DNA of 8,198 nucleotides from an uncultured Erythrobacteraceae bacterium (lineage in GTDB: Bacteria; Pseudomonadota; Alphaproteobacteria; Sphingomonadales; Sphingomonadaceae), in assembly GCA_950071875.1 (NCBI GenBank), contig CATMNW010000093.1, positions 1 through 8,198 of the forward strand, given 5' to 3'. Within the stretch, counting starts at the first letter, position 1; each line of letters begins with the position of its first letter. A program made the translations under genes and the position numbers. This document shows, in pieces, positions 1 to 6,908 of this stretch. Below the pieces are notes generated by a model. It was not told the origin of the DNA. It did not search any database and worked only from the letters and a program-made list of their open reading frames with translations.

Positions 1-1123
1 CGGGCATGGTTTCGTAAATCGGCTCGACCGCAGCCTGATCGGCGGCATGGCTGGGGAAATAATCCATGATTTTGCCATCGAGGCGATAGCCTGTGCAGAT
101 CTTTACTTCGTCCAGACCATCCAGCACGTCGATCTTGGTCAGCGCGATACCGGCGACACCGCTGATCGCGCAGCTTTGCCGGACGATTACCGCATCGAAC
201 CAGCCCACCCGGCGCTGGCGACCGGTGACGGTGCCGAATTCATGGCCACGTTCGCCAAGGCCCTGTCCGATCTCGTCATCAAGTTCGGTCGGGAACGGGC
301 CGCTGCCAACGCGTGTGGTGTAGGCCTTCACGATGCCGAGGACATAGCCGGTGGCGTTGGGCCCCAGCCCGCTGCCCGCTGCGGCGGTGCCACTGACGGT
401 GTTCGAGCTGGTGACGAAGGGATATGTGCCGTGGTCGATATCCAGCAGCACGCCCTGCGCACCTTCGAACAGGATCTTCGCGCCGGCCTTGCGAACTTTC
501 TTGAGACGCTTCCACACCGGCTGCGCGAACTGGAGAACGAAAGGCGCGATTTCGCGCAATTCGGCCAGCAGCGCTTCGCGGTCGACCGGTGCCTGGTCGA
601 AACCTGCACGAAGGGCATCGTGGTGTGCGCACAGGCGATCAAGCTGCGGTTCGAGCGCATCGAGATGCGCCAGATCGCAAACGCGGATCGCGCGGCGACC
701 GACCTTGTCTTCATAGGCCGGGCCGATCCCCCGGCCGGTGGTGCCGATCTTGCCGGTACCGGCGGCTGCTTCGCGCAGGCCGTCGAGGTCGCGGTGGATC
801 GGCAGGATAAGAGGGCAATTGTCGGCGATGGCGAAATTGTCGGGGTTGATCTCGACACCCTGGCCTTCGAGCTTTTCGACTTCGGACTTCAGATGCCACG
901 GATCGAGCACCACGCCATTGCCCACGATGCTGAGCGTCCCCGTTACGATGCCGCTCGGCAGCAGGGAGAGCTTGTAGACGTTTTCGCCGACCACCAGCGT
1001 ATGGCCGGCATTGTGGCCGCCCTGGAAGCGGACAACCGCATCGGCGCGGCTGGCCAGCCAGTCGACGATCTTGCCCTTGCCCTCATCGCCCCACTGGGCA
1101 CCGATAACGGTTACATTTGCCAT
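1..1123 (-). CDS. purA: Adenylosuccinate synthetase PurA, 3' end cut by window edge
   Basis: PurA joins IMP and aspartate using GTP to give adenylosuccinate, the first committed step from IMP to AMP; it acts in the cytosol. The minus-strand reading starts MANVTVIGAQWGDEGKGK, the family's N-terminal P-loop-like motif, with Asp13 of the catalytic pair. GGHNAGHT follows at residues 35-42, with His41. TGRGIGPAYEDK lies near residues 127-139, and GTVTGRRRRVGWFD, the IMP/GTP-binding arginine loop, near residue 298. The last codons in the window read DYFPSHAADQAAVEPIYETM, as expected near the C-terminus. 374 codons are present; family members have about 430, so roughly 55 residues lie outside. The start is fixed by the conserved N-terminus and by AAGG (1131-1134), seven bases upstream. 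The gene is divergent from the aldo/keto reductase and has the same orientation as serC-serA-hisZ. Identity is certain; no frame break was seen in the parts I translated (both ends and the main motifs). Confidence 0.97.
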   Translation of the reverse strand, partial: MANVTVIGAQWGDEGKGKIVDWLASRADAVVRFQGGHNAGHTLVVGENVYKLSLLPSGIVTGTLSIVGNGVVLDPWHLKSEVEKLEGQGVEINPDNFAIADNCPLILPIHRDLDGLREAAAGTGKIGTTGRGIGPAYEDKVGRRAIRVCDLAHLDALEPQLDRLCAHHDALRAGFDQAPVDREALLAELREIAPFVLQFAQPVWKRLKKVRKAGAKILFEGAQGVLLDIDHGTYPFVTSSNTVSGTAAAGSGLGPNATGYVLGIVKAYTTRVGSGPFPTELDDEIGQGLGERGHEFGTVTGRQRRVGWFDAVIVRQSCAISGVAGIALTKIDVLDGLDEVKICTGYRLDGKIMDYFPSHAADQAAVEPIYETMP

Positions 1124-1135
1124 GAATACGCCTTT

Positions 1136-1176
1136 TCCCCTGCCTGGGGATCCACGAGGTCCTTCGACAGGACTCG
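1136..1176 (-). promoter_or_regulatory. Two small stem-loops in the purA leader
   Basis: Two further dyads lie between the 1196-1215 repeat and the purA start. The first has GTCCT (1159-1163) against AGGAC (1169-1173) around a five-base loop, extended past one bulged base by CGA (1155-1157) against TCG (1174-1176). The second has TCCCC (1136-1140) against GGGGA (1146-1150) and sits directly upstream of the AAGG ribosome-binding site of purA. Both are short and could arise by chance in GC-rich DNA. Together with the larger dyad they could make a structured leader for purA. Confidence 0.28.
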
Positions 1177-1195
1177 ACCACGGGATGGAAATGGA

Positions 1196-1215
1196 GAAGC
1201 GGGACCTTCCGCTTC
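1196..1215. promoter_or_regulatory. Perfect 7-bp inverted repeat in the purA/AKR divergent region
   Basis: GAAGCGG at 1196-1202 is matched by its reverse complement CCGCTTC at 1209-1215, with a six-base centre; a G-T pair can extend the stem by one. It lies between the purA and aldo/keto reductase starts and just downstream of the candidate purA promoter. It could be an operator-type dyad or an RNA hairpin in the purA leader. No run of T follows on either strand, so it is not an intrinsic terminator. Function is unknown. Confidence 0.4.
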
Positions 1216-1228
1216 AAATGCGGTGCGC

Positions 1229-1257
1229 GGGTTAGGGGCCGGGGCGACTTGCGTCAA
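1229..1257 (-). promoter_or_regulatory. Candidate sigma-70-type promoter for purA
   Basis: On the minus strand, TTGACG (complement of 1252-1257) is followed after exactly 17 bases by TAACCC (complement of 1229-1234). The -35 match is good and the spacing ideal. The -10 match is weak: only the leading TA agrees with the consensus. If used, transcription would begin near 1222 and give purA a leader of about 100 nt containing the dyads described separately. The -35 overlaps a short dyad, CTTGCGTCAAG. No equally good promoter was seen for the plus-strand aldo/keto reductase gene, although one must lie in the same 186-base divergent region or transcription must enter from elsewhere. Confidence 0.3.
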
Positions 1258-1309
1258 GCCGGTGAAACCTTGCGCGCCGCTTGTCATTGGTAGGGCAAAG
1301 GAGACTTTA

Positions 1310-2128
1310 ATGACCGACTATCCGACCCTCACCCTGAACGATGACCGCCAGATTCCGCAGCTCGGCTTCGGCACCTATAAGATCGAGGAAGACGAGGCAC
1401 CGCAAGCGGTGAAGACCGCGCTCGACGTAGGCTACTGGCTGGTCGATACCGCTGCAGTCTACGGCAACGAACGTGTCGTGGGAAAAGGTGTCGGCGACTG
1501 GTCCGACATATTTCTCCAGACCAAGATCTGGAACGAGAGCCAGGGTTATGATCGCACGCTGAAGGCCGCCGACAAATGTCTGGAACGTCTGGGGCGCGAC
1601 CATGTCGACATGCTGCTGATCCACTGGCCCTGCCCAGAGAAAGACCTTTTCGTGGATACGTGGAAAGCGTTCATCGAACTACGCGATCAGGGCAAGGCGA
1701 AGTCGATCGGCGTATCGAACTTCCGCGAGCAGGACTTGAAACGCATCATCGACGAAACAGGCGTTACCCCTGCGCTCAACCAGATCGAACTGCATCCCAG
1801 CTTCCAGCAGCGCGAGCTTCGCAAGGTGCATGACGACTTGGGCATCGTCACGCAAAGCTGGTCGCCGCTTGGTCAGGGCGAGGGGCTGGATGCAGGGGCT
1901 ATCAAGGACATCGCGGATGAAACCGGGCAGCCCACCAGTGCCGTAGTTCTGCGCTGGCATCTGCAGCATGGCCTCGTCCCCATCCCCAAGTCCACCGGCC
2001 GTGACCATATCGAACAGAACTTTGCCGCATTGGCGTTCGAGCTTTCGGACGACCAGATGGCGCGGATCGATGCGCTCGACGATGCCGGAGGGCGCATGGG
2101 TCCCTATCCGGCGGAGTTCAATGGCTAG
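1310..2128 (+). CDS. Aldo/keto reductase of the 2,5-diketogluconate reductase-like group
   Basis: A 272-residue, probably cytosolic NADPH-dependent carbonyl reductase with the single-domain (beta/alpha)8 barrel of the AKR superfamily. The catalytic tetrad is visible: Asp46 and Tyr51 in DTAAVYGNE, Lys72 in QTKIW, and His105 in LIHWP. Other family marks are the LGFGTY opening (18-23), GVSNF (134-138), NQIELHP (157-163) and the coenzyme-binding IPKST (225-229). Length is normal for the DkgA/DkgB type. The physiological substrate cannot be read from sequence. The start follows a strong AGGAG (1299-1303) with six bases of spacing. The reading frame is also open for over 400 codons upstream, antisense to purA, but that extension has no family similarity and should be discarded. 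It is the first gene of a plus-strand block with trhO and a GST, 47 bases before trhO. Confidence 0.93.
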   Translation: MTDYPTLTLNDDRQIPQLGFGTYKIEEDEAPQAVKTALDVGYWLVDTAAVYGNERVVGKGVGDWSDIFLQTKIWNESQGYDRTLKAADKCLERLGRDHVDMLLIHWPCPEKDLFVDTWKAFIELRDQGKAKSIGVSNFREQDLKRIIDETGVTPALNQIELHPSFQQRELRKVHDDLGIVTQSWSPLGQGEGLDAGAIKDIADETGQPTSAVVLRWHLQHGLVPIPKSTGRDHIEQNFAALAFELSDDQMARIDALDDAGGRMGPYPAEFNG

Positions 2129-2143
2129 GAAAGCGGGTGCAGT

Positions 2144-2173
2144 CGGCGCGGCGCGATGCTAGGGCGCGCGCCG
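2144..2173 (+). promoter_or_regulatory. GC-rich hairpin just before the trhO start
   Basis: In the gap between the aldo/keto reductase and trhO, CGGC (2144-2147) and GCGCG (2151-2155) can pair with CGCGCGCCG (2165-2173), giving nine base pairs with a three-base bulge and a nine-base loop. The fold ends two bases before the trhO ATG. It places the only nearby Shine-Dalgarno-like bases, AGGG at 2161-2164, in the loop, so it could affect trhO translation. Sequences this rich in GC fold easily, so function is uncertain. Confidence 0.33.
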
Positions 2174-2175
2174 TC

Positions 2176-3126
2176 ATGACTGCCCTGCCCATCCGTATTG
2201 CCGCGCTTTACCAGTTTGCGCGGCTCGACGATCCGGTTGCCATCAAGCCCGGCCTGCAAGCATCGATGGAAAGCAATGGCGTGCGCGGCACGCTATTGCT
2301 CGCGCGTGAGGGTATCAACGGAACCATTGCAGGGAGCGATGACGCGATCGAGGCCGTTCTCGATCACGTTCGCACCCTGCCCGGTTGCGCCATGATCGAA
2401 GTGAAGGAATCACGCGCCGCGACAATGCCTTTCCATCGCACCAAGGTGCGGCTGAAAAAGGAAATCGTGACGATGGGTCAGCCAGATCTCGATCCGCTGG
2501 CAGGCGTCGGCACCTATGTCGCGCCCGAAGACTGGAACGCGCTGATTTCCGACCCCGATACGATCCTGATCGACACGCGGAACGATTACGAAGTGCAGAT
2601 CGGCACGTTCGCAGGCGCGATCGATCCGGAGACAAGGAGCTTCCGCGAATTTCCCGATTGGTTCCGCGCCAAACGTGACGAAATCGAGGCGGAAGGTCGC
2701 TCGCCCAGGATCGCCATGTTCTGCACCGGCGGCATTCGCTGCGAGAAATCGACTGCCTTCGCCCGTGCGGAAGGGGTCAAGGAAGTCTTCCACCTCAAGG
2801 GTGGCATACTCAATTATCTCGAACATGTGCCCGAAGCCGAAAGCCTGTGGCAAGGCGAATGTTTCGTTTTCGACGAACGTGTGAGCGTGGGGCATGGGCT
2901 GAAGCCGGGAGATCATGCGCTTTGCCGCGCCTGTCGCCGCCCGCTCAGCGCCGAAGACATGACGCATGAGCACTTCGAGGAAGGCGTGAGCTGCCACCGG
3001 TGCTGGGACGAACGCACTGGCGATCAGCGCGCCCGCTATGCCGAACGCCAGCGGCAGGAAATGCTCGCAGAAGCGCGCGGAGCCGAACATGTCGGGCGGC
3101 GCGAGGAAGCGGATACGGATGACTGA
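2176..3126 (+). CDS. trhO: tRNA uridine-34 hydroxylase TrhO (rhodanese family, formerly YceA/UPF0176)
   Basis: TrhO makes 5-hydroxyuridine at the wobble position of certain tRNAs by an oxygen-dependent route. The 316-residue protein has an N-terminal alpha/beta domain with the family signature LLLAREGINGTIAGS (40-54). A rhodanese domain begins at about residue 111, with ILIDTRNDYE (130-139) and an active-site loop CTGGIRCEKS (183-192) whose Cys183 is the expected catalytic residue. The C-terminal region has two CxxC pairs (Cys250/253 and Cys273/276), which look metal-binding; the tail is charged. The ATG at 2176 gives the usual MTxxPIRIAALYQF N-terminus but has only weak AGGG eleven bases upstream. 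A GTG at 2137 is preceded by AGGA (2127-2130) at six bases and would add 13 basic residues not typical of the family. The last eight bases overlap the GST gene, which suggests translational coupling. Confidence 0.93.
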   Translation: MTALPIRIAALYQFARLDDPVAIKPGLQASMESNGVRGTLLLAREGINGTIAGSDDAIEAVLDHVRTLPGCAMIEVKESRAATMPFHRTKVRLKKEIVTMGQPDLDPLAGVGTYVAPEDWNALISDPDTILIDTRNDYEVQIGTFAGAIDPETRSFREFPDWFRAKRDEIEAEGRSPRIAMFCTGGIRCEKSTAFARAEGVKEVFHLKGGILNYLEHVPEAESLWQGECFVFDERVSVGHGLKPGDHALCRACRRPLSAEDMTHEHFEEGVSCHRCWDERTGDQRARYAERQRQEMLAEARGAEHVGRREEADTDD

Positions 3127-3733
3127 ACCGGTCCTCTACAGCTTTCGCCGTTGCCCCTATGCAATGCGCGCACGCATGGCGTTGAGCGTCAGTGGCGCCG
3201 CGTACGAACACCGGGAAGTGGTGCTGCGCGACAAGCCACCGGCCATGCTGGAGGTATCCCCGAAGGGCACCGTGCCTGTTTTGGTCACCACAGAAGGCGA
3301 GGTGATCGAGGAAAGCCTCGACATCATGCGCTGGGCGCTGGAGCAGGCCGATCCCGAAGGCTGGCTGGAACGTCGGGACCAAGCTTTGGTCGCTGCCAAC
3401 GATGGCCCGTTCAAGCATCACCTCGATCGCTATAAATATGCGACGCGATACGATGATGTGGATCCGCAAGAGCACCGCTCCGCGGCGCTTGAAGTCCTGC
3501 AGCGTCTCGAAAACCGGCTGGAAGGCGGCGATTATCTTTGCGGCGACCGGCGGGGATTTGCCGATATCGCCATTTTCCCCTTCATTCGTCAGTTTGCCAA
3601 CGCCGATCGCCCGTGGTTCGATGCACAGAAGCTGCCGAAGTTGCAGTCATGGCTGGAGGGATTGGTATCGATCGCACTGTTCACCGGGATCATGACCAAG
3701 CATCCCCAGTGGCATGAAGCGGGCGCAGACTAG
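3119..3733 (+). CDS. Glutathione S-transferase, Omega-like with CPYA active site
   Basis: A 204-residue two-domain GST-fold protein. The thioredoxin-like N-terminal domain carries CPYA (12-15) in RRCPYAMRARMAL. A cysteine at this place is typical of Omega-like GSTs and glutaredoxin-2-like proteins, which reduce or transfer thiols rather than conjugate electrophiles. GTVPVL (50-55) holds the cis-proline at Pro53, and VIEES (62-66) is the glutathione gamma-glutamyl-binding stretch. The helical C-terminal domain has GFADIAIFPFIRQF (146-159), including the conserved Asp149. The substrate is unknown. The ATG at 3119 overlaps the trhO end by eight bases and has GAGGA (3103-3107) eleven bases upstream; upstream in-frame starts would only extend into trhO. 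The TAG stop shares CTAG with the stop of the facing DUF1622 gene. Co-transcription with trhO is likely from the overlap; a shared redox role is only inference. Confidence 0.9.
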   Translation: MTEPVLYSFRRCPYAMRARMALSVSGAAYEHREVVLRDKPPAMLEVSPKGTVPVLVTTEGEVIEESLDIMRWALEQADPEGWLERRDQALVAANDGPFKHHLDRYKYATRYDDVDPQEHRSAALEVLQRLENRLEGGDYLCGDRRGFADIAIFPFIRQFANADRPWFDAQKLPKLQSWLEGLVSIALFTGIMTKHPQWHEAGAD

Positions 3734-4119
3734 CGCTCGTCTGCGACACCATTGGCGCGCAATTCGAGCTGTTTGCGCTGCCACGGCCAGCAACCTTCGA
3801 TCTCGGTTTCAAGGGAGAAACTGAGAAATGTCCTGATCAGGACAACGCCCGCCAGCAGGAGCACGCTTTGCGCGGTGAGCGGTGCCGTGATGGTCGCGAT
3901 GATGTCGGCCCCGACCAGCAATTCCAGACCCAGCAGGATGCCGCGCCCAAGGTTCGAGCGATAGCGCGGATAGGCGGTTCGCCAGCCCTCGGCTCCAAAG
4001 CCTTCGCGCAGGAAAAGCACCGTGGCAATCGCGATGCCACCGATGATGATACCGGCCCCGCCAAGTTCCAGGAACTTGGCAATGTATTCGGCAAAACCGT
4101 GGATCTGGTCGATGGACAT
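3730..4119 (-). CDS. DUF1622 family small membrane protein
   Basis: A 129-residue predicted inner-membrane protein of unknown function. Three hydrophobic segments are visible at roughly residues 19-38, 59-78 and 84-103. The stretch LGRGILLGLELLVGADII (57-74) and the segment around IRTFLSFSLETEIEGCWPW (95-113) match the DUF1622 pattern as I remember it. The positively charged loop RYRSNLGR lies between TM1 and TM2, and the tail is charged. The start ATG has GAGGT (4123-4127) only three bases away, a short spacing, and a stop codon sits three codons upstream, so this start is forced. It lies 44 bases downstream of hisZ in the same direction, with no terminator-like hairpin between, so it may be the last gene of the serC-serA-hisZ unit. 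Its stop overlaps that of the convergent GST. No link to serine or histidine synthesis is known to me. Confidence 0.85.
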   Translation of the reverse strand: MSIDQIHGFAEYIAKFLELGGAGIIIGGIAIATVLFLREGFGAEGWRTAYPRYRSNLGRGILLGLELLVGADIIATITAPLTAQSVLLLAGVVLIRTFLSFSLETEIEGCWPWQRKQLELRANGVADER

Positions 4120-4163
4120 GCCACCTCAACGAAGCAGAATACCGCCTCGTTCCTCCGCGCTGA

Positions 4164-5276
4164 TCAGATCGCGCGTGGTTCGCCGCCTTCGAGTATGTGC
4201 GAACACCCCAGCGTCGCGGCATCTTCCTTCTTGGACACCGCTGCGATCGTCCGCCAGCCGATGGCGCGAAGGCGCGACGCGATCTCTCTATCGTGTCCGA
4301 GCGGGAGGAACAGGGTTTCCGATGGTTTGCCGGTTGCTTCCGCCAGCGCGTCGAGCAGCGGGTCCATGTAGAGCGAAAAGCCGGTCGCAGCCTCTTCGCT
4401 GCCCCGGATGGTATAGGTGCCACCGCGACCCAGCGCGCCCCGCGCACCTTCGCCATAAAGGGTGAAGCCGAACCAGCTCTGGTATTCGAACCCGTGCCGC
4501 TCGGTCGGGTCGAGTGTGACGCGGGCGCGGGTACCGATCGTATCGGCGATGGCGCGCAAGCCTTCGATCCTGCTGGCAAGGGCACCGCCCGCATCGACAG
4601 CCGAAAGCTTGGCAATGGCTTCTTCAAAGTCGCCAGTGGCGTAAAGCAGGGGCAGATAGGCTTGACCGCCTGCATCCCGCAGACCGCCTGCATCCTTGGT
4701 ATCGAGTTCCCTACGGACCGCTTCGCGCTGCCCTTCTCCCAGCGGCATCGCGCTGGTGGCAAGCGTGTCGACGAGGTCGGGAAGAGTAAAGTCGATCGAG
4801 ATATTGGCTACGCCCGCAGCCTTCAGCGCATCGATCGCGACCGAAACGATCTCGCTTGCCGCAGCAACGCTGTCCGCACCGATCAATTCGGCGCCAAGCT
4901 GCAGGCGCTGGCGAGCAGGATCGAGCTGGCTTGCGGAGAGCAGCGCAACATCGCCCGCATAGCACAGGCGCAAGGGACGCGGCGCTGTCGACATGCCGGT
5001 GGCGGCGATGCGCCCGACCTGAACCGTTATATCGCTGCGCAGGGCCAGCGTCCGCAAGCTGTCGGGATCGGTAAAACGGATCATCCGGCGCGTGGCCACA
5101 CCGTCCATCCGGGCGGCCAGCGAGTGTTCGAATTCCACCAGCGGGGGGCGAACGCGGTCGTAGCCATGGCTGTCCATCGCATCGAGGACCGCACGCATGG
5201 CACCGGTGATGGTTCGTGCACGATCGGGAAGAGCATCTTCCAGACCGACGGGCAGGAGATCGTCAGCTGAGGTCAT
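4164..5276 (-). CDS. hisZ: ATP phosphoribosyltransferase regulatory subunit HisZ
   Basis: HisZ is a catalytically inactive histidyl-tRNA synthetase paralogue that assembles with short-form HisG. It activates and confers histidine feedback control on the first step of histidine synthesis. The 370-residue protein keeps the class II synthetase core: PVGLEDALPDRA (9-20), the strand around RPPLVEFE (43-50), LRTLALRSDIT (74-84), a motif-2-like RPLRLCYAGDV (100-110) and a motif-3-like region with GRGGTYTIRG (283-292). Length and the lack of an anticodon-binding domain fit HisZ rather than HisS. The start at 5276 has AGGGG a few bases upstream. The gap to serA is 27 bases, so co-transcription is likely. 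No hisG is in this window, so its partner must be encoded elsewhere. A 14-bp direct repeat lies inside the gene (described separately). Confidence 0.94.
   Translation of the reverse strand: MTSADDLLPVGLEDALPDRARTITGAMRAVLDAMDSHGYDRVRPPLVEFEHSLAARMDGVATRRMIRFTDPDSLRTLALRSDITVQVGRIAATGMSTAPRPLRLCYAGDVALLSASQLDPARQRLQLGAELIGADSVAAASEIVSVAIDALKAAGVANISIDFTLPDLVDTLATSAMPLGEGQREAVRRELDTKDAGGLRDAGGQAYLPLLYATGDFEEAIAKLSAVDAGGALASRIEGLRAIADTIGTRARVTLDPTERHGFEYQSWFGFTLYGEGARGALGRGGTYTIRGSEEAATGFSLYMDPLLDALAEATGKPSETLFLPLGHDREIASRLRAIGWRTIAAVSKKEDAATLGCSHILEGGEPRAI
4664..4695 (-). repeat. 14-bp direct repeat with 18-bp period inside hisZ
   Basis: GACCGCCTGCATCC occurs at 4664-4677 and again at 4682-4695. 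The 18-bp period is six codons, so the frame is kept and the protein reads KDAGGLRDAGGQ at about residues 194-205. This looks like a small in-frame slippage duplication or simple drift in a surface linker. It is not associated with any other repeat in the window. Confidence 0.6.
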
Positions 5277-5303
5277 AGCGACGCGCCCCTGCCCGATAGC
5301 TCG

Positions 5304-6887
5304 TCAGAATGCCAGAGGCATCACGACCTTGACGCCTTCCAGCGCGCAGGCCTGCTTAACGACATCCTGCGGGATCGGCGCATCCACGCTCAACAACACG
5401 ACCGCTTCGCCGCCAGCCGCGCGCCGGCCGAGGTTGAAGGTGCCGATGTTGATACCGTTTTCGCCCAGCAAGGAACCGATGCGGCCGATGAAACCGGGCG
5501 CATCTTCGTTCACGATATAGAGCATGTCTCCGGCCAGTTCCGCTTCGATGCCGACGCCGAACATCTGCACCAGTCGCGGTGCATCGCTGCCGAACAGCGT
5601 GCCGGCCACCGACCGGTCACCCTGTTCGGTACCCACAGTCACACGGATCAGCGTGTTGTAAGCGCCTTCCTTCTCATGGCGGATCGAACGGATATCCAGC
5701 CCCCGCTCCTTGGCGAGATAGGGCGCGTTGACCATGTTCACCGTGTCCGAATACTGGCGCATCAAACCTGCCAGCACCGCACCTTCGATGGGCTTGCCCG
5801 ACAATTCGGCCGCCGCACCTTCGCGCTCGATGCTGATCTTGGTAAGATTGCCATGAGCCAGCTGGCCCACCAGGCTGCCGAGGTTTTCGGCAAGCTTCAT
5901 GTAGGGTTTGAGCTTCGGCGCTTCCTCGGCACTCAGCGAAGGCATGTTGAGGGCGTTGGTGACACCGCCGTTGACGAGGTAGTCCGCCATTTGCTCGGCC
6001 ACCTGAAGCGCGACATTGACCTGTGCTTCAGTAGTGGACGCGCCAAGGTGAGGCGTGCAGATGAAATTGGGCTTGCCGAACAGCGGCGAATCCTTGGCCG
6101 GTTCGGTCTGGAACACGTCGAGCGCAGCCCCTGCAACCTGACCGCTGTCGAGAGCCTCGGCCAGCGCCGCCTCGTCGATCAGGCCACCGCGTGCGCAGTT
6201 TATGATCCGCACACCCTTCTTCGTCTTGGCGAGATTTTCGGCCGAAAGGATGTTGCGGGTTTCATCCGTCAGCGGCGTATGCAGCGTGATGAAATCCGCG
6301 CGGCCCAGCAGTGTTTCGAGATCTGCCTTCTCGACACCGATTTCGACGGCCCGTTCCTGGGTAAGGAAAGGATCGAAGGCGACGACCTTCATACGCAGGC
6401 CAAGCGCCCGGGCCGCCACGATGGAGCCGATATTTCCGGCCCCGATCAGACCGAGAGTCTTCCCGGTTACCTCGACACCCATGAAATCGTTCTTCGGCCA
6501 TTCGCCGGCCTGCGTACGCACGTTCGCTTGCGGGATCTGCCGCGCAAGTGCGAACATCATCGCAATCGCATGCTCGGCAGTCGTGATGGAATTGCCGAAC
6601 GGCGTGTTCATCACCACCACACCCTTGCCGCTGGCATAGGGTATATCGACATTGTCGACGCCGATACCGGCACGGCCGATCACCTTGAGGTTCGTTGCCG
6701 CATCGAGGATTTCGGGCGTGACCTTCGTCGAAGACCGGATCGCCAGACCATCGTATTCACCGATACGCGCCTTCAGTTCTTCCGGCGTTTCGCCCGTGAT
6801 CACATCGACGTCGCAGCCACGCTCTTCGAAAATCTTCGCGGCGTTGGGGTCCATCTTGTCGGAGATGAGGACTTTGGGTTTGCTCAT
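5304..6887 (-). CDS. serA: D-3-phosphoglycerate dehydrogenase SerA, long form with ACT domain
   Basis: SerA oxidises 3-phosphoglycerate to 3-phosphohydroxypyruvate with NAD, the first step of phosphorylated serine synthesis. The 527-residue protein has the substrate-binding domain first, with GRAGIGVDNVD (71-81). The Rossmann domain carries GLIGAGNIGS (146-155) and the NAD-selecting Asp172 in VAFDPF. The catalytic residues are Arg233 (NCARGGLID), Glu262 (QTEPA) and His280 (CTPHLGAST). After about residue 310 comes the intervening domain of long-form SerA. A C-terminal ACT domain (about 455-527, MLYIVNEDAPGFIGRIGSLL) typically binds serine for feedback inhibition. The start at 6887 gives the standard MSKPKVLISDKM opening and has AGGA ten bases upstream. 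An open extension to 7085 would overlap serC and has no family similarity. The gene is 88 bases downstream of serC and 27 bases upstream of hisZ, in a likely operon. Confidence 0.98.
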   Translation of the reverse strand: MSKPKVLISDKMDPNAAKIFEERGCDVDVITGETPEELKARIGEYDGLAIRSSTKVTPEILDAATNLKVIGRAGIGVDNVDIPYASGKGVVVMNTPFGNSITTAEHAIAMMFALARQIPQANVRTQAGEWPKNDFMGVEVTGKTLGLIGAGNIGSIVAARALGLRMKVVAFDPFLTQERAVEIGVEKADLETLLGRADFITLHTPLTDETRNILSAENLAKTKKGVRIINCARGGLIDEAALAEALDSGQVAGAALDVFQTEPAKDSPLFGKPNFICTPHLGASTTEAQVNVALQVAEQMADYLVNGGVTNALNMPSLSAEEAPKLKPYMKLAENLGSLVGQLAHGNLTKISIEREGAAAELSGKPIEGAVLAGLMRQYSDTVNMVNAPYLAKERGLDIRSIRHEKEGAYNTLIRVTVGTEQGDRSVAGTLFGSDAPRLVQMFGVGIEAELAGDMLYIVNEDAPGFIGRIGSLLGENGINIGTFNLGRRAAGGEAVVLLSVDAPIPQDVVKQACALEGVKVVMPLAF

Positions 6888-6908
6888 GACGGAATTGTCC
6901 TGTCGTTT

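Noticed and set aside
1171..1175. GACTC, a GANTC site of the CcrM type, in the purA upstream region
   Set aside because: Single GANTC sites are expected by chance and others occur inside genes here; there is no cluster to support methylation control.
47..1309. Long plus-strand open frame continuous with the aldo/keto reductase, giving an apparent 693-residue fusion
   Set aside because: It is antisense to a fully conserved purA and has no recognisable family features. The real reductase starts at 1310 with a strong AGGAG.
3809..4762. Minus-strand 317-codon open frame spanning the hisZ-DUF1622 junction
   Set aside because: It is in a different frame from both recognised proteins, is rich in Arg, Pro and Ser, and has no family resemblance.
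4197..5270. Plus-strand open frame of 357 codons covering almost all of hisZ
   Set aside because: It is a codon-bias shadow of a GC-rich gene. The minus strand encodes a clear HisZ, and the antisense protein has no recognisable motif.
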